From assembly GCA_021613535.1 (NCBI GenBank), contig CP075497.1:992001-1056000 (forward strand): a DNA stretch of 64,000 nucleotides, written 5' to 3'. Origin of the DNA: Adineta vaga (taxonomy: Eukaryota > Rotifera). The position numbers and the translations under genes were made by a program. The notes below the pieces were generated by a model. The model was given only the letters and a program-made list of their open reading frames with translations. It made no database searches and was not told the origin of the DNA. Positions 26,201 through 41,200 of this stretch are shown here, one piece after another; within the stretch, counting starts at the first letter, position 1; each line of letters opens with the position of its first letter.

Positions 26201-29200
26201 TTCATGTCAAGATTACCGTTCTGACGAAGCAGACAAAGCGTTCCGCCTAACCATAATGTACCGAGAATTTCTAGCATATGAATATCGAAGGTAGGTTGTG
26301 TCGTTTGCAGCACAACATCATGATGCATCATGATCGACGAATGAGTCAGTGAGTTGATACACACGGCAAAGTTTTTGTGAGTGATCGGAACCACTTTAGA
26401 TGTACCTGTTGAACCACTCGTAAAAACTAAGTAAGCTGTCCGTTCTACAGAATGTGAGTTCATCTCTTTGGTAATGATGTTATTCCATGACGATGAAAGA
26501 ACTTGTTCAATATCAACAACATTTGATGATATGAGTGCGTTTGTTCGTCTGTGAGTAAGGACACACTTGGCTTGCACTTGTTGAACCAATGAGAAGAGTC
26601 GTATAGACGGTTGATCCGAAGATAGAGGACAATATGAAGCACCGCTCATCAGAATCGACAATATACCGATGATCTATTATAAGTGAAGAGAATATTACTA
26701 CTATCCTTAAATCGAAAGCGACTTCAACTTACCATTTCGATGGAGCGCTCGACACATTGAGCGACAATGTCGTCTGGCTGCACTTGAACTCGGTCAATGA
26801 GATGGCGAGCCACTAGCTGTGATGAATGAAGTAGTTCAGCATAAGTTAGTGATTGATCATCAAGAATCACTGCCAACTTTTGTGGGTGTTCGCAAGTTTG
26901 ATGCGCGAACTGCTGTTGGATAGTTTGAATATTTGAAGGAAGTAGGAATTCCTCACTGCTGTTCATGTTTTGTAGTAATTGGATCTCATGTGGCAATAGA
27001 AGCGACAATTCACAGATTTGATTTGAGGTAGGAGAGGAAAGTACGTGGTTCAATAGTGAATGAAAGCGACGAGCCATCAATTCAACTGTCTTTGGTTCAA
27101 ATAGATCACTCGAAGCATCGAGTGACACTTGGATTAAACGTGTTGGCACGTTATAATGCAGCGAACATGTAAGATCGAATTTAGCCACACTTTGCGGATC
27201 AGTAGTTGTAGTCACGAGAGGACGCAAAATGATGTCGGAACTAAGTGCGACTCGATCGTGATGGTCAGTTTCAACAACAAATAATATCTGGAAAGCCGTA
27301 CTAGTCACACTCGAAACAATATCTTGATAGGGCAAATGTGCATGAGGTAGTGTAGCGAGAACGAGTTCTTTCACGCAGCCAACGAGAAATTCAAAGTTCT
27401 TATATGGCTCGATGGAAAGTCGATGTGGTACTGTGTTGACGAAAAAGCCAATAATATCTTCAAGCTCTGCCCGATTTCGATTTGCTGACACCGTGAGAAT
27501 ACATAGGTCTGTTTCTTGAGTTAATTTAAACAAAAATGCGTAGAATGTAGCCAGACCCAACTGAAAGAGAGTCGTTTCACACTCATTCAGATGATTTAGC
27601 ATACGATCAACAATATGTGAAGAAAGTTCGAAAGTTGCGGTTGACCCACGGCCTGATCGGATATTGCTGTCGTCTGGACGGCGATCGTAGGGCAACTGAA
27701 AATGAGGTTTGCTAAAGCCATCCAAGTGTTGTTTCCAGAAAACTCTTGCCGCGTCCATGTTTGTCTCTTTCTCGTGCATGGAGTAGTCGATGTAATCGAA
27801 GCTACATTGTGGAAGAGACCGATCAGTCGAATAGGCGTATTGTAAATTGTGAAAGAAGATGTCAATTGACGCTCCGTCAAATGCCGCATGATGAAAGTTG
27901 AATATGAGGATATCTGACGGTGTGAGAAGATCTCCAACGGTTGCTACAGATCGTCGAATAGCGTGACATCGAAACACTCGACCTTCATTCAAATCGAATA
28001 GACGAGGATTTGTTTCTTCATCATAGAGAATCTCTTGCAGATCTCTCTCATTACCAACTACCGTTATCATAATTTCTAATGGTACGTCGTCCACAATCTC
28101 TTGTTGGAGAATACCCTCACTCTCATCATATACCAGTCGTGTGCGAAGTGTCTTGTGTTTTTGAATTAGTGCAGAAAGTGCTCGTTTTAATCTCTCTAGT
28201 GAGATAGGCATCTGAACAATTTCATAGACAAGAGGAATGTGGTACGTGGCCACTGTCTCTCCCACATTACCGAAACGAACACGTTCATCCAAGTAGAGAC
28301 GAGTTTGAGCGAAGGAAGCAGGTCCTAAAACAAGATCAGTGAGAATGATATCCGAAAGGTCGATGTCTTACCTTTGCTGATATGAAACGACTGCCATTGC
28401 GGTTCTGTGGTGACCTGGTGAGTTTCGAGTAATCGGGCATGATCAACAATAGTTGCTTTACGAAAGAATTGACTAATTAATATAGAATTTGTGTCAAATT
28501 TAACTATTTTCTGATAAGAATAATACAGTTTCATGAGAAGAAGAGAATTGCCACCTAACTTGAAGAAACTAAAGCTCGTTGAAGGGATCGTGTCGAGTTG
28601 AAGAGTCTCACACCAAATAATTGATATGCGTCGTTCTATTTCTGTCTTGGGCTCCTTACCATATTCGTGACTAGCCTGTGTAATTATTATATCGGGGTTC
28701 GGAAGACGCGCTCGATCGACTTTCCCATTTTCGGACAATGGCAGCTTATCGAGTAAGACAAAGACAGACGGTACCATGTAGGGAGCTAATCTTTCTTGAC
28801 ATTTCTGTTGAAGCATCTGTTCAATGTTCTTGTCTGTTGTTTGAATAAAGGCCGCTAAATACTCATGTCCTATACTTGAATTCTCATGCTTGATAACAAC
28901 ACATTTGCCAATATTCGGAGATGCATCAGATAAAGTCTGTTCGATTTCTGCCAACTCGATCCGTTGTCCTCTCAATTTGACCATAAAATCTCGTCGACCT
29001 ACATAGTGAAGAGAATGGTCTGTGTTAAGTCTGACAAGATCACCTGTCTTGTAATATTGTTCTCCTTGTTCTGAAAGCTCAGTAATAAAAACACGCCGTG
29101 TCAAATCGTCTCGATTCAGATATCCAGGGAAAACGCTCGGTCCACTGACAAATAATTCACCAATTTGATGACCATCGGGCAAAATTGTTTCCATGTGTTG

Positions 29201-32200
29201 ATCCAAAATACGGCACTTAAGATTAGGCGAAAGTCGACCAATACAAACGGGCTCGATCACTTGTTTGATATCCTGAGTGATCTTATAAATGCTAACATCA
29301 GTACATTCAGCTGGTCCATATAAGTTAAAAATCGTAGCTCGAGTATTTTGTCGAAACTTTTTCAAAGATCGAGCATCCATCGGTTCACCTGACGAACACA
29401 GTGAGCGAAGTGTGCACAAACGTCCGAATGCATTGTCCTGCTCGAGTTGCTCACAAATGACAGTCAAGTGTGATGGTACCGAGTGCATGTAGGTCGCTTG
29501 ATGCGATTCGACGAGACGAGTCAAATAGTCCAATTGTATGTTTCCATCTGGATGAAGGAGAATCGATGTACCACCCATAAATAGACATCCGAGTAGTTCG
29601 GGAACATGAGCATCAAATGAACATGGAGTAATCTGCATGGCTGTGTCTGTAGGCAATAGTGAACCAATGTGAGCATAAGAGGCGACGGTGAGCAAAAGAT
29701 TTCGATGGGTCAATTGAACACCTTTGGGCTCACCTGTTGAACCGGATGTAAAAATGATGTAGGCTACTTGATCGACGCTACGAATGGGTGCGTCGAATGG
29801 CTGCACGATGGTATCGATTCCATTGAACAGTGCGAAAGAAGAAAGATTGATACTCATCGATTGGAATTTGTTTGCTGTTGCATCGTGTGTTAAAACATAA
29901 GCCGCATTTGTCTGATGGAAAATCGTTTGAAAACGTTTTTGAGGATGATTTGGTGTGAGCGGACAATAAATTGCACCACACATCATAGTCGCTAGAATAC
30001 CGAGCGGCATTTCGAGACTTCTCTCTACACATAATGGTACGATATCATTCGGTCGAATACGACATACATTGATGAGATGATAGGCTACGACTTGAGCAAA
30101 ATGAAAAAGCTCAGCATATGTCAAAGACTGATTATCAAGAACGACCGCTAATTTCTGTGGATGTTCGGCGACTCGGCATGCAAATTGTTCATGTATAGGC
30201 AGGAGATTTGTTTGATGTTGAAATTTATTGTCCGTGTTTATCGCTCGCAGTAGTTCGACTTCGTGTGGAAGAAATAGAGAAAGTTTACAAACAGAAGATG
30301 AAACAGAAGTGAAGATCTGAGAGAGTAGATACTCAAAACGACGAGCCATAGTCGTAACTGTTTCAGTATCGAACAGATCGAGAGAAGCATTAAACGAAAG
30401 TATTATGGAATGTGATTGAGAATTGTAATCGAGAGAACAAGTCAGATCAAACTTAGCGACATTATCGTCTTGTGTGGTTGCAAGTGGAATCAATCGAAAA
30501 GTGGGATCATCCGGTAATTGATGAATTGGTTCAGCGAGAAACAATGTTTGTATACCTGGCAGCTCACCCATTTCTTGATATGGAAAATAGGCATGACACA
30601 TCGATTCGAGACACATCTGCTTGATATACGCAAAGAATATCGCGACAGTCAAAGTAGGGTCGATGATGATTCGTTGAGGTAATGTATTCGAGAAAAATCC
30701 AATAATATCTTTCAAATCAACGCGGTAACGATTAGCCGATATTGTAAGCACGCATAGATCAGTTTCTTGAGTGAGTTTAAATAGAAATATATAAAATGCG
30801 GCAAGGCCGACTTGGAATAAAGTCATTTCCCGCTCGGTCATAAAGATAAAGATTTTATCGATCACATCTCGAGACAGCTCTAAACTCACGGTTAAGCCAC
30901 GACCAGATCGCGCGTTCTTTTCCTTTGGAAATCGATCGTAGGGCAACTGTAATAGACTGTTGGCGTATGCGTTCAAACGACATTTCCAATAAGTTCTCGC
31001 TTCATCCATGTTCATCTCTTTCTCATACATGGAGTAGTCGATGTAATTGAACAAGTCACGTGAAAGAGATCGATCACTGGAATAAGCTTCTTTCAAATCA
31101 CGAAAAAAGATACCAACAGATGTCCCATCAAATGCCGCATGATGAAAGTTGAATATGAGGATATCTGACGGTGTGAGAAGATCTCCAACGGTTGCTACAG
31201 ATCGTCGAATAGCATGACATCGAAATACTCGACCTTCATTCAAATCGAATAGACGAGGATTTGTTTCTTCGTCATAGAGAATCTCTTGCAGATCTCTCTC
31301 ATTACCAACTACCGTTATCATAATTTCTAATGGTACGTCGTCCACAATCTCTTGTTGGAGAATACCCTCACTCTCATCATATACCAGTCGTGTGCGAAGT
31401 GTCTTGTGTTTTTGAATTAGTGCAGAAAGTGCTCGTTTTAATCTCTCTAGTGAGATAGGCATCTGAACAATTTCATAGACAAGAGGAATGTGGTATGTGG
31501 CCACTGTCTCTCCCACATTACCGAAACGAACACGTTCATCCAAGTAGAGACGAGTTTGAGCGAAGGAAGCAGGTCCTTAAACAAGATCAATAGGGATAAC
31601 ATTATATTCGAGAACAACTTACCTTTGTTGATGTTGAAGGAATACCATTGTGGTTCTATGGTCATCTGATGAGTTTCGAGTAATTGAGCATGATCGAAAA
31701 TGGTTGCACGACGAAACAAGTCACTAATATTAATTGATTGTTGAAATTGAGTTTGATAGGCATGGTGTAGCTTCATGAGAAGAAGAGAATTACCGCCTAA
31801 CTTGAAGAAACTAAGGCTTGCGGAAGGAATCGATTCAAGATGGAGCACTTGTGACCAAATTGACGAGACTTGTCGTTCGATTTGTGTTCGAAATTGATCG
31901 TCTCTCACAGTCAGATCAGTGGAGAGGAGAAGTGAAAAGTCAGGTGGTGGAAGTGCTTTTCGATCTAGTTTACCGTTTAGATTGAGTGAAAAATGATCGA
32001 CAGGAATAAACAACGATGGCACCATGTACAGAGGCAAGTGTTTCATGCACTCGTCACGCAACATATTCACGTTCAAATGCACTTTCGTCTCAACATAACT
32101 AACCAGGTGTTCTACGCCATCATGATCGACTTTGACGACAACACAATTCGTGATCTCAGATGAAGATCGCATAATCTCTGCTTCTATTTCACCTAATTCA

Positions 32201-35200
32201 ATGCGTTGCCCTCTCAACTTTACCTGAAAATCGATTCGGCCAACAAAAACTAGTTGTCCATCAGGAGTAATTCGGGCAAGATCACCGGTTCGATAGAAGA
32301 CACCGTCATGGTTAGGGAATCGAACAAGCACTTTTTCACTCGCTTCGAGATCATTGAGATAGCCAGAAAAGATGCCAACACCGCCCAGGAAAATCTCACC
32401 GATGTTTCGCCCGTCAGGTATGACTTGCTGGCCGTAGCTATCAAGTACACGAACTTTTCGACCAGGTAGACATCGACCAATTGGTACAATCTCTGGAATG
32501 TCGTCGTCTGTAGGTTGCATTTTGTAGATTAGGGCTGATATGGTGCATTCAGCAGGAGCATAAATATTAATCAACAAACACGAATTTGATAAATACTTGA
32601 ACAATCTCTTCGCCGTCTTCCCTTGCAACTGTTCTCCTGAAAGACGTAAAATCTGCATTCTTTTAGAAAAATAGAGTGCTGTTATTTACCTCCTACAGTA
32701 ATTAGCTTCAGTGTAGCAAGACATCTAGAAATGTCTTCGTCTAAAATACTTTTCAAATACTCGCACAGGATCGATAAAGATGTTGGTACGAAATCCGCAA
32801 GAGTGGCTTGATTTCTGCGAATTGTTTGACAGAGATAAGCGCTGTCAAGATTACCGTGTGGTCGGAGAAGTACGAGTGTCGCACCCAACATAACACTGCC
32901 CATCAACTGTTGAGTATGCTCGTCAAATGAACAACTGGACATTTGAATGATGATGCTGCTCGCGCCGTTGAAATCATATTGTCCATATGAAAAGATTAGA
33001 GCTGTAAAGTTCCGATGGTTTGTTGGTACAACTTTGGGTATTCCCGTGGAGCCACTCGTAAAGATCAAGAAAGCAATATCGTTCATCGAAACATTGACAT
33101 ATGCGAGTGGCTCTGAGTCAGTCGCAATATTTGGACAGAGCAGTAGCGTGTCCATAGCTACATTGTTGTTCTGAATTAAATGATTCGTACTAGAATGAGT
33201 GAGAACACATCGTGGTCGAGTCAGGCCGATCAATAACTGCAATCTTTCGGAAGGTTCATGAGGTGAGAGAGGAAGATAGGAAGCACCACTGAATAGAATT
33301 GCCATGATACCAATTGACATTTCGATGGAACGCTCAACACATTGACCAACAATATCACCTGACTGCACTTGATACTGGTCAATAAGATGACGAGCCATCA
33401 ACTGCGATGAATAGAACAATTCAGCATAGGTGAGCGATTGATCATCAAGAATCACTGCCAATTTCTGTGGATGTTCCCATGCTCGACATGCAAATTGTTC
33501 ATGAATAGGTAGCAGATTCAAAGGAAGAAACAGTTGATCACCATTATTTAAATGATTTAGCAGCTCGTGTTCGTGGGGAAGAAGTAGTGTATATTCAAAG
33601 ATTGATGTGCTTACGGACGAGACTAACAGTTGATTAAGGAGACATTCAAATCGACGAGCCATTAACTCAATCGTGACTATTTCAAAGAGATCACTTGAAC
33701 CATTCAGAGTAATGATGATCGATCGTGCTTGAACGTTGTGATGAAAAGAACATGTTAGATCGAACTTAGCCACGCGTCGAGGATCAGTAGTGATCGCGGC
33801 AATGAATGAATGTAAACGTGTATTTGATTCCAGAAAAATTTCATTTCGCTGTTCAATTTCGACATCAAAAAGAATTTGTAGAGTACCAATGCCTGTTTTC
33901 GAGGTGATATCCTGAAAGGGTAGATGAGCATGTGGAATTGTGGCAAGAGTGAGATCTTTGACGCATTCTACAAGAGAAGTAAAATTCGAGTGTGGCCCAA
34001 TGATCAGTCGATTTGGCAATGTGTTCACAAAAACACCGATAATGTTTTCGAGTTCAGCTCGATGTCGATTGGCCGTTGTTGTTAGAATGCATAAATCTGT
34101 TTGTTGAGTTAGTTTGAATAGAAAAACATAAAACATTGAAAGACCAAGTTGGAAAAGAGTCACTTCATACTCAATCAAAAAGTTGAGCATTCGATCGGTA
34201 AGATCTTGACTGAGTTCGAAATCGAAGGTAATACCTAGACCCGATCGAGTTGTCTTATCGTTTGGAAATCGATCGTACGGTAACTGCAGAGTAGTGTTAG
34301 TAAATCCGCTCAAGTGTTGTTTCCAGAATATCATCGCCTCATCCATGTTTATCTTTTTCTCATGCATTGCATAGTCAATGTAATCAAAAACACAAGACTC
34401 AAGAGATGCATCAGTTGAGTAAGCTGTTTTGAGGTCATGGAAGAACAAATCAACTGATACCCCATCAAATGCCGCATGATGAAAGTTGAATATGAGGATA
34501 TCTGACGGTGTGAGAAGATCTCCAACGGTTGCTACAGATCGTCGAATAGCGTGACATCGAAATACTCGACCTTCATTCAAATCGAATAGACGAGGATTTG
34601 TTTCTTCATCATAGAGAATCTCTTGCAGATCTCTCTCATTACCAACTACCGTTATCATAATTTCTAATGGTACGTCGTCCACAATCTCTTGTTGGAGAAT
34701 ACCCTCACTCTCATCATATACCAGTCGTGTGCGAAGTGCCTTGTGTTTTTTAATTAGTGCAGAAAGAGCTCGTTTTAATCTCTCTAGTGAGATAGGCATC
34801 TGAACAATTTCATAGACAAGAGGAATGTGATATGTGGCCACTGTCTCTCCCACATTACCGAAACGAACACGTTCATCCAAGTAGAGACGAGTTTGAGCGA
34901 AGGAAGCAGGTCCTTAAACAAGATCAATAGGGATGACATTATATTCGAGAACAACTTACCTTTGTTGATGTTGAAGGAATGCCATTGTGGTTCTATGGTC
35001 ATCTGATGAGTTTCGAGTAATTGAGCATGATCGAAAATGGTTGCACGACGAAACAAGTCACTAATATTAATTGATTGTTGAAATTGAGTTTGATAGGCAT
35101 GGTGTAGCTTCATGAGAAGAAGAGAATTACCGCCTAACTTGAAGAAACTAAGGCTTGCGGAAGGAATCGATTCAAGATGGAGCACTTGTGACCAAATTGA

Positions 35201-38200
35201 CGAGACTTGTCGTTCGATTTGTGTTCGACATTGATCGTCTCTCACAGTCAGATCAGTGGAGAGGAGAAGTGAAAAGTCAGGAGGTGGAAGTGCTTTTCGA
35301 TCTAGTTTACCGTTTAGATTGAGTGAAAAATGATCGACAGGAATAAACAACGATGGCACCATGTACAGAGGCAAGTGTTTCATGCACTCGTCACGCAACA
35401 TATTCACGTTCAAATGCACTTTCGTCTCAACATAACTAACCAGGTGTTCTACGCCATCATGATCGACTTTGACGACAACACAATTCGTGATCTCAGATGA
35501 AGATCGCATAATCTCTGCTTCTATTTCACCTAATTCAATGCGTTGCCCTCTCAGCTTTACTTGAAAATCAATTCGGCCAACAAAAACTAGTTGTCCATCA
35601 GGAGTAATTCGGGCAAGATCACCGGTTCGATAGAAGACACCGTCATGGTTAGGGAATCGAACAAGCACTTTTTCACTCGCTTCGAGATCATTGAGATAGC
35701 CAGAAAAGATACCGACGCCGCCCAGAAAAATCTGACCAATGTTTCGGCCATCAGGTATGACTTGTGTATTCCATTTGTCGAGCACAAGAACTTTTCGACC
35801 AGGTAGACATCGACCAATTGGCACAATCTGTGGAATATCATTATCGTGAAACTTGATCTTGTAGTATAACGCCGATATAGTGCATTCTGCAGGAGCATAT
35901 ATATTTGCCAAAACACAGGTTGACTGCAAGTGATTGAAGATGGCCTTGACCGTCTTTCCTTGAAGTTGCTCACCTAAATCGACAAATAGAACGGAAATAT
36001 CAATATGAATAGTTCTTACCTCCGACGGTAATCATTTTCACAGTAGCGAGATGTTTGGATCTGGTTAGTTCTATTTGTTTGCTTAAGTATTCGCCCAGAA
36101 TCGCTATTGATGCTGGCACAAAGTCGATACGAGTAGCTTGATTTTTTTCAATTGTTTCACAAAGATAATGTGTGTCAAGATTACCATGTGGTCGAAGTAG
36201 TACAATCGTCGCACCACAAATTAAACCGCCCATACATTCGTTGGCATGTTCGTCGAATGAACAGCTGGCCATTTGAATTATGATATAATTTGAGCCATGG
36301 AACTGGAGTTGTCTGTACGATTGCACCATGTATGTGAAGTTCCGATGGTTTGTTGGTACAACTTTGGGTATTCCCGTGGAGCCACTCGTAAAGATCAAGA
36401 AAGCAATATCGTTCATCGAAACATTGACATATGCGAGTGGCTCTGAGTCAGTCGCAATATTTGGACAGAGCAGTAGCGTGTCCATAGCTACATTGTTGTT
36501 CTGAATTAGATGATTCGTACTAGAATGAGTGAGAACACATCGTGGTCGAGTCAGGCCGATCAATAACTGCAATCTTTCGGAAGGTTCATGAGGTGAGAGA
36601 GGAAGATAGGAAGCACCACTGAATAGAATTGCCATGATACCAATTGACATTTCGATGGAACGCTCAACACATTGACCAACAATATCACCTGACTGCACTT
36701 GATACTGGTCAATAAGATGACGAGCCATCAACTGCGATGAATAGAACAATTCAGCATAGGTGAGCGATTGATCATCAAGAATCACTGCCAATTTCTGTGG
36801 ATGTTCCCATGCTCGACATGCAAATTGCTCATGGATGAGCAGAAGATTGGAAGGAAGTAGGAGCTGATTACTACTGTCCAGTTGATCAACGATCTGAATT
36901 TCATGGGGAAGAAGCGGCGAAAATTGAGAGACTGCAGTTGAAGCGGAGTAAGTAAGCAATTGACGGAGAAGACATTCGAAACGTTGGGCTAATAATTCGA
37001 TAGTGATTGTCTCGAACAAATCGCTGGAAGCATTCAGAGAAACAGCCATAGATCTTTTGTGGACGTTATAATGAAGCGTACAGGTCAGATCAAACTTGGC
37101 CACACTGTATGGATCGGTGGTGCTACCGTTCAATGGATGTAAAAGTGTTTGAGAATCGAGAGCAATTTCATCATCTTGTAGTGTTTCAACATCAAAAAGT
37201 GTCTGCAACGAAGCAATATTGGTGTTCGTAGCAATCTGCTGAAAGGGTAGATGAGCGTATGGAAGTGTAACGAGAGCGAGATCTTTGACACGTTGCATTA
37301 GTGAAGTGAAACTGGAATGCGGCTCAATGATGAGTCGATATGGTAATGTATTGACAAAAACACCAATGAGGTTTTCAAGTTCCGCTCTTATTCGATTTGC
37401 AGTCACTGTTAGTACGCAAAGATCGTTTTCTTGCGTAATTTTGAACAGAAACATGTAGAATGCGGTCAGTCCCAGTTGGAAAAGAGTAGTCTCATGTGCC
37501 TCTATAAAGAGAAGCATGTGATCGACTAAGTCGTTAGATAGCTGTACAGTGACCGTTGTACCACGACCAGATACATTTTTATCACTTCGTGCGTGATCAT
37601 ACGGCAGCTGAAGGTAATAGTTCGAAAAGCTATCTAATTGTTGTTTCCAAAAAGTTCTTGCCTCGTCTAGAATTATTTCTTTCTCATGTATCGCATAATC
37701 AATGTAATCAAACATAGAAGATGAAAGAGGCTGATCGGAGGAATAGGCTTCTTTTAGATCTTGAAAGAACACGTCGATTGACCCGCCATCAAATGCTGCA
37801 TGATGAAAATTGAACACCAATACATCGGATGGCTGAAGATGATCGGCATCAATGGTTGGCGATCGTCGAATAGCATGACATCGGAACACTCGCCCTGCAC
37901 TCAGTTCGAACAAGCGAGGGTTCGTTTCTTCATCATATATAATCTGTTTTACATCTGACTCTGTCTCAACTATTGTCAAGATGATTTCTAGTGGTACTCG
38001 ATCCAAAACCTCTTGTTTTAGTACACCAGCATTCTCATCAAATGTCAGACAGGTTCGAAGTGCCTTGTGTTTTTTAATTAGTGCAGAAAGAGCTCGTTTT
38101 AATCTCTCTAGTGAGATAGGCATCTGAACAATTTCATAGACAAGAGGAATGTGATATGTGGCCACTGTCTCTCCCACATTACCGAAACGAACACGTTCAT

Positions 38201-41200
38201 CCAAGTAGAGACGAGTTTGAGCGAAGGAAGCAGGTCCTTAAACAAGATCAATAGGGATGACATTATATTCGAGAACAACTTACCTTTGTTGATGTTGAAG
38301 GAATACCATTGTGGTTCTATGGTCATCTGATGAGTTTCGAGTAATTGAGCATGATCGAAAATGGTTGCACGACGAAACAAGTCACTAATATTAATTGATT
38401 GTTGAAATTGAGTTTGATAGGCATGGTGTAGCTTCATGAGAAGAAGAGAATTACCGCCTAACTTGAAGAAGCTAAGGCTTGTGGAAGGAGTGGATTCAAG
38501 ATGGAGCACTTGTGACCAAATTGACGAGACTTGTCGTTCGATTTGCGTTTGACATTGATCGTCTCTCGCAGTCAGATCAGTGGAGAGGAGAAGTGAAAAG
38601 TCAGGTGGTGGAAGTGCTTTTCGATCTAATTTACCATTTGGATTGAGTGGAAAATGATCGATAAGAATAAACAACGACGGCACCATGTACAATGGAAGAT
38701 GTTCACTGCACTTCTCATGTAACACACTGATATTCATGGTAAGTTTCGTTTGAACATAGGCGACGAGATGTTCTAAATTGTCATGAACTTGTTTCATAAC
38801 AACACAATTGATAATTTCGAGTGAAGAACGCATAATGACGGCTTCAATTTCGCCTAATTCGATACGTTGTCCTCTTAACTTGACTTGAAAATCAGTTCGT
38901 CCAACATAATGCAAGAGATTTGTTCTGGAGTCGACGCGTACGACGTCGCCTGTTCTATAGAATACACCTTGTTTTTGAGGCAAAGATATAAGTGCTTTGC
39001 GCGTTAAATTTGATTGATTGAAGTAGCCGCCAAACACAGCCTCACCACCAATGTAGAGCTGACCAACTTGATCGTCGCAGAGAACAGGCTGCAAATATGT
39101 ATCAAGAACATGACATGTGTAGCCGGCGAGTGGACGACCGATAGGCAAGGAATCTTGTTGAATGTCGTATTTTGTGACAAGATGAAAGGTTGTTGCGAAA
39201 ATGCATTCAGTGGGCCCATAGAGATGGTAGATAAGTGCAGTCGACCTTAAACAGTTGTAGAGTTGAGATGCTGTTTGAGGTCGTAGTGATTCACCTAAGC
39301 ATAAAAAATGTTTCTACATTGAATTGTTTCGCAATTTACTTTATTTTATAAAAATGCAAATGTTACCTATGGAACAGAGTCGCTTCAGACTGAACAATGC
39401 TTGATGTTGATCAGGAAAGTTGTGTAAATGTTGAGCAAGTATGATAAGAAGCGTGGGTACGGTAACAGCAAAACTTATGTGATGTCGTTGTATGACCGAC
39501 ACCAAATAGTTCATGTCAAGATTTCCATTGGGTCCAAGAAGACAAATAGATCCACCTAGCCAGAGTGTACCTAGAATTTCTTGTATGTGAATGTCAAATG
39601 TAGGTGGTGTTGTTTGTAGAACAGTATCGTTGTGTACCATAATCGCCGAGTAAGCGAGTGCATCAATACAGGCGGCAAAATTTTTGTGACTGATTGGAAC
39701 CGCTTTGGGTGTGCCCGTCGAACCACTTGTAAAAATCACATAAGCAATTGATTGGACGTGAACATTGATATTATCATCATCAGTCCAATTTGTCGAGCTC
39801 GACGATGAGAATATTTGGTTGATGTCAACAACATTTGATGATATGAGGGTGTTTGTTCGACTATGAGTAAGGACACACTTTGCTTGTACTTGTTCAATCA
39901 ATGATCGGAGTCGTGTGGATGGTTGATCCGGAGATAGAGGACAATATGAAGCACCACTCATCAGAATCGACAATATACCGATGATCTGTTATAAGTCAAG
40001 AGAATATCGCTACTATCCTTAAATCGAAAGCGACTTCAACTTACCATTTCGATGGAACGCTCGACGCATTGAGCGATGATGTCTCCTGACTGCACATGAT
40101 ACTGGTCAATGAGATGATGAGCTAGCAGTTGCGACGAGTGCAACAGTTCAGCATAAGTTAGTGATTGATCATCAAGAATCACTGCCAATTTCTGTGGATG
40201 TTCCTCGGCTCGATATGCGAACTGTTGGTGGATAGGTAGTAAATTTTTATGGAGACGCAGCTGCTCACCGCTGTTTAGGTGATTTAGTGCTTGAATTTCC
40301 TTTGGAAGAAGCAGTGAAAATCCAAAGATTGGAGTCGTCGGTGGGGAGGACAACAGTTGGTCAAGAAGAGATTTGAATCGACGAGCCAGAACAATAATTG
40401 TAGATTCATCGAACATATCGCAAGCGTACACGAATGAACCATTTACTTGTCCGCATTCATTCATCGCGATTGATAGGCACAAATCATGTCTAGTCGCATT
40501 AGGTGGACGAATACAACGAATAAGCTCACATCTCTCGGCCAATACTATTTTACTTGTGATCGTCTGAAATCGAAATCCGATTGTCATATAAGGCAATGTT
40601 TTAGTACTGTCGGCTATACGATGAGCCATTATCTTAACAAGTTCGATCAAATGAACAAAAGTTTTTTCAGGTTCGACATATAATCGAAATGGAACGAATC
40701 GATCAAACATGCTAGTTGTACGGGTGATTTCGTACCGACTCGCATTAGTCACATGGCTATCGATAATCAGGTCTTGGCATTGTGTCAATTTATAGAGAAA
40801 AACATAGTAGGCGGATAAGTACACTTGAAATAAGGTAGCTTGTGCTTGAGAAGCGAAAATGAGGAGTGACTCGCCTCTGTCTAGTTCCAGATTCACCATT
40901 GACGCACGACCCGTGCGAATTGACGTTGATGGACGACGATCGTAGGGCAATTGCAGCTGGTCCCCAAAATCTTTTAATGTCGTGTTCCAAACTTCTGATC
41001 CTGATAACATATTGTCATCTCTATCGTCTCGTTCCAACAATGTATAATTAATATAGATCGATGTAAGATCGTCGTTCACATCAAGCGTGAGAGTTGAATA
41101 AGCCTCTCTCAAATCGGTCAGAAAAATGGACTCTCTGAAATAATCGAAGATTGCATGATGAAAATTAAATAGCAACATATCGCCAACAGTGAGAAGATCT

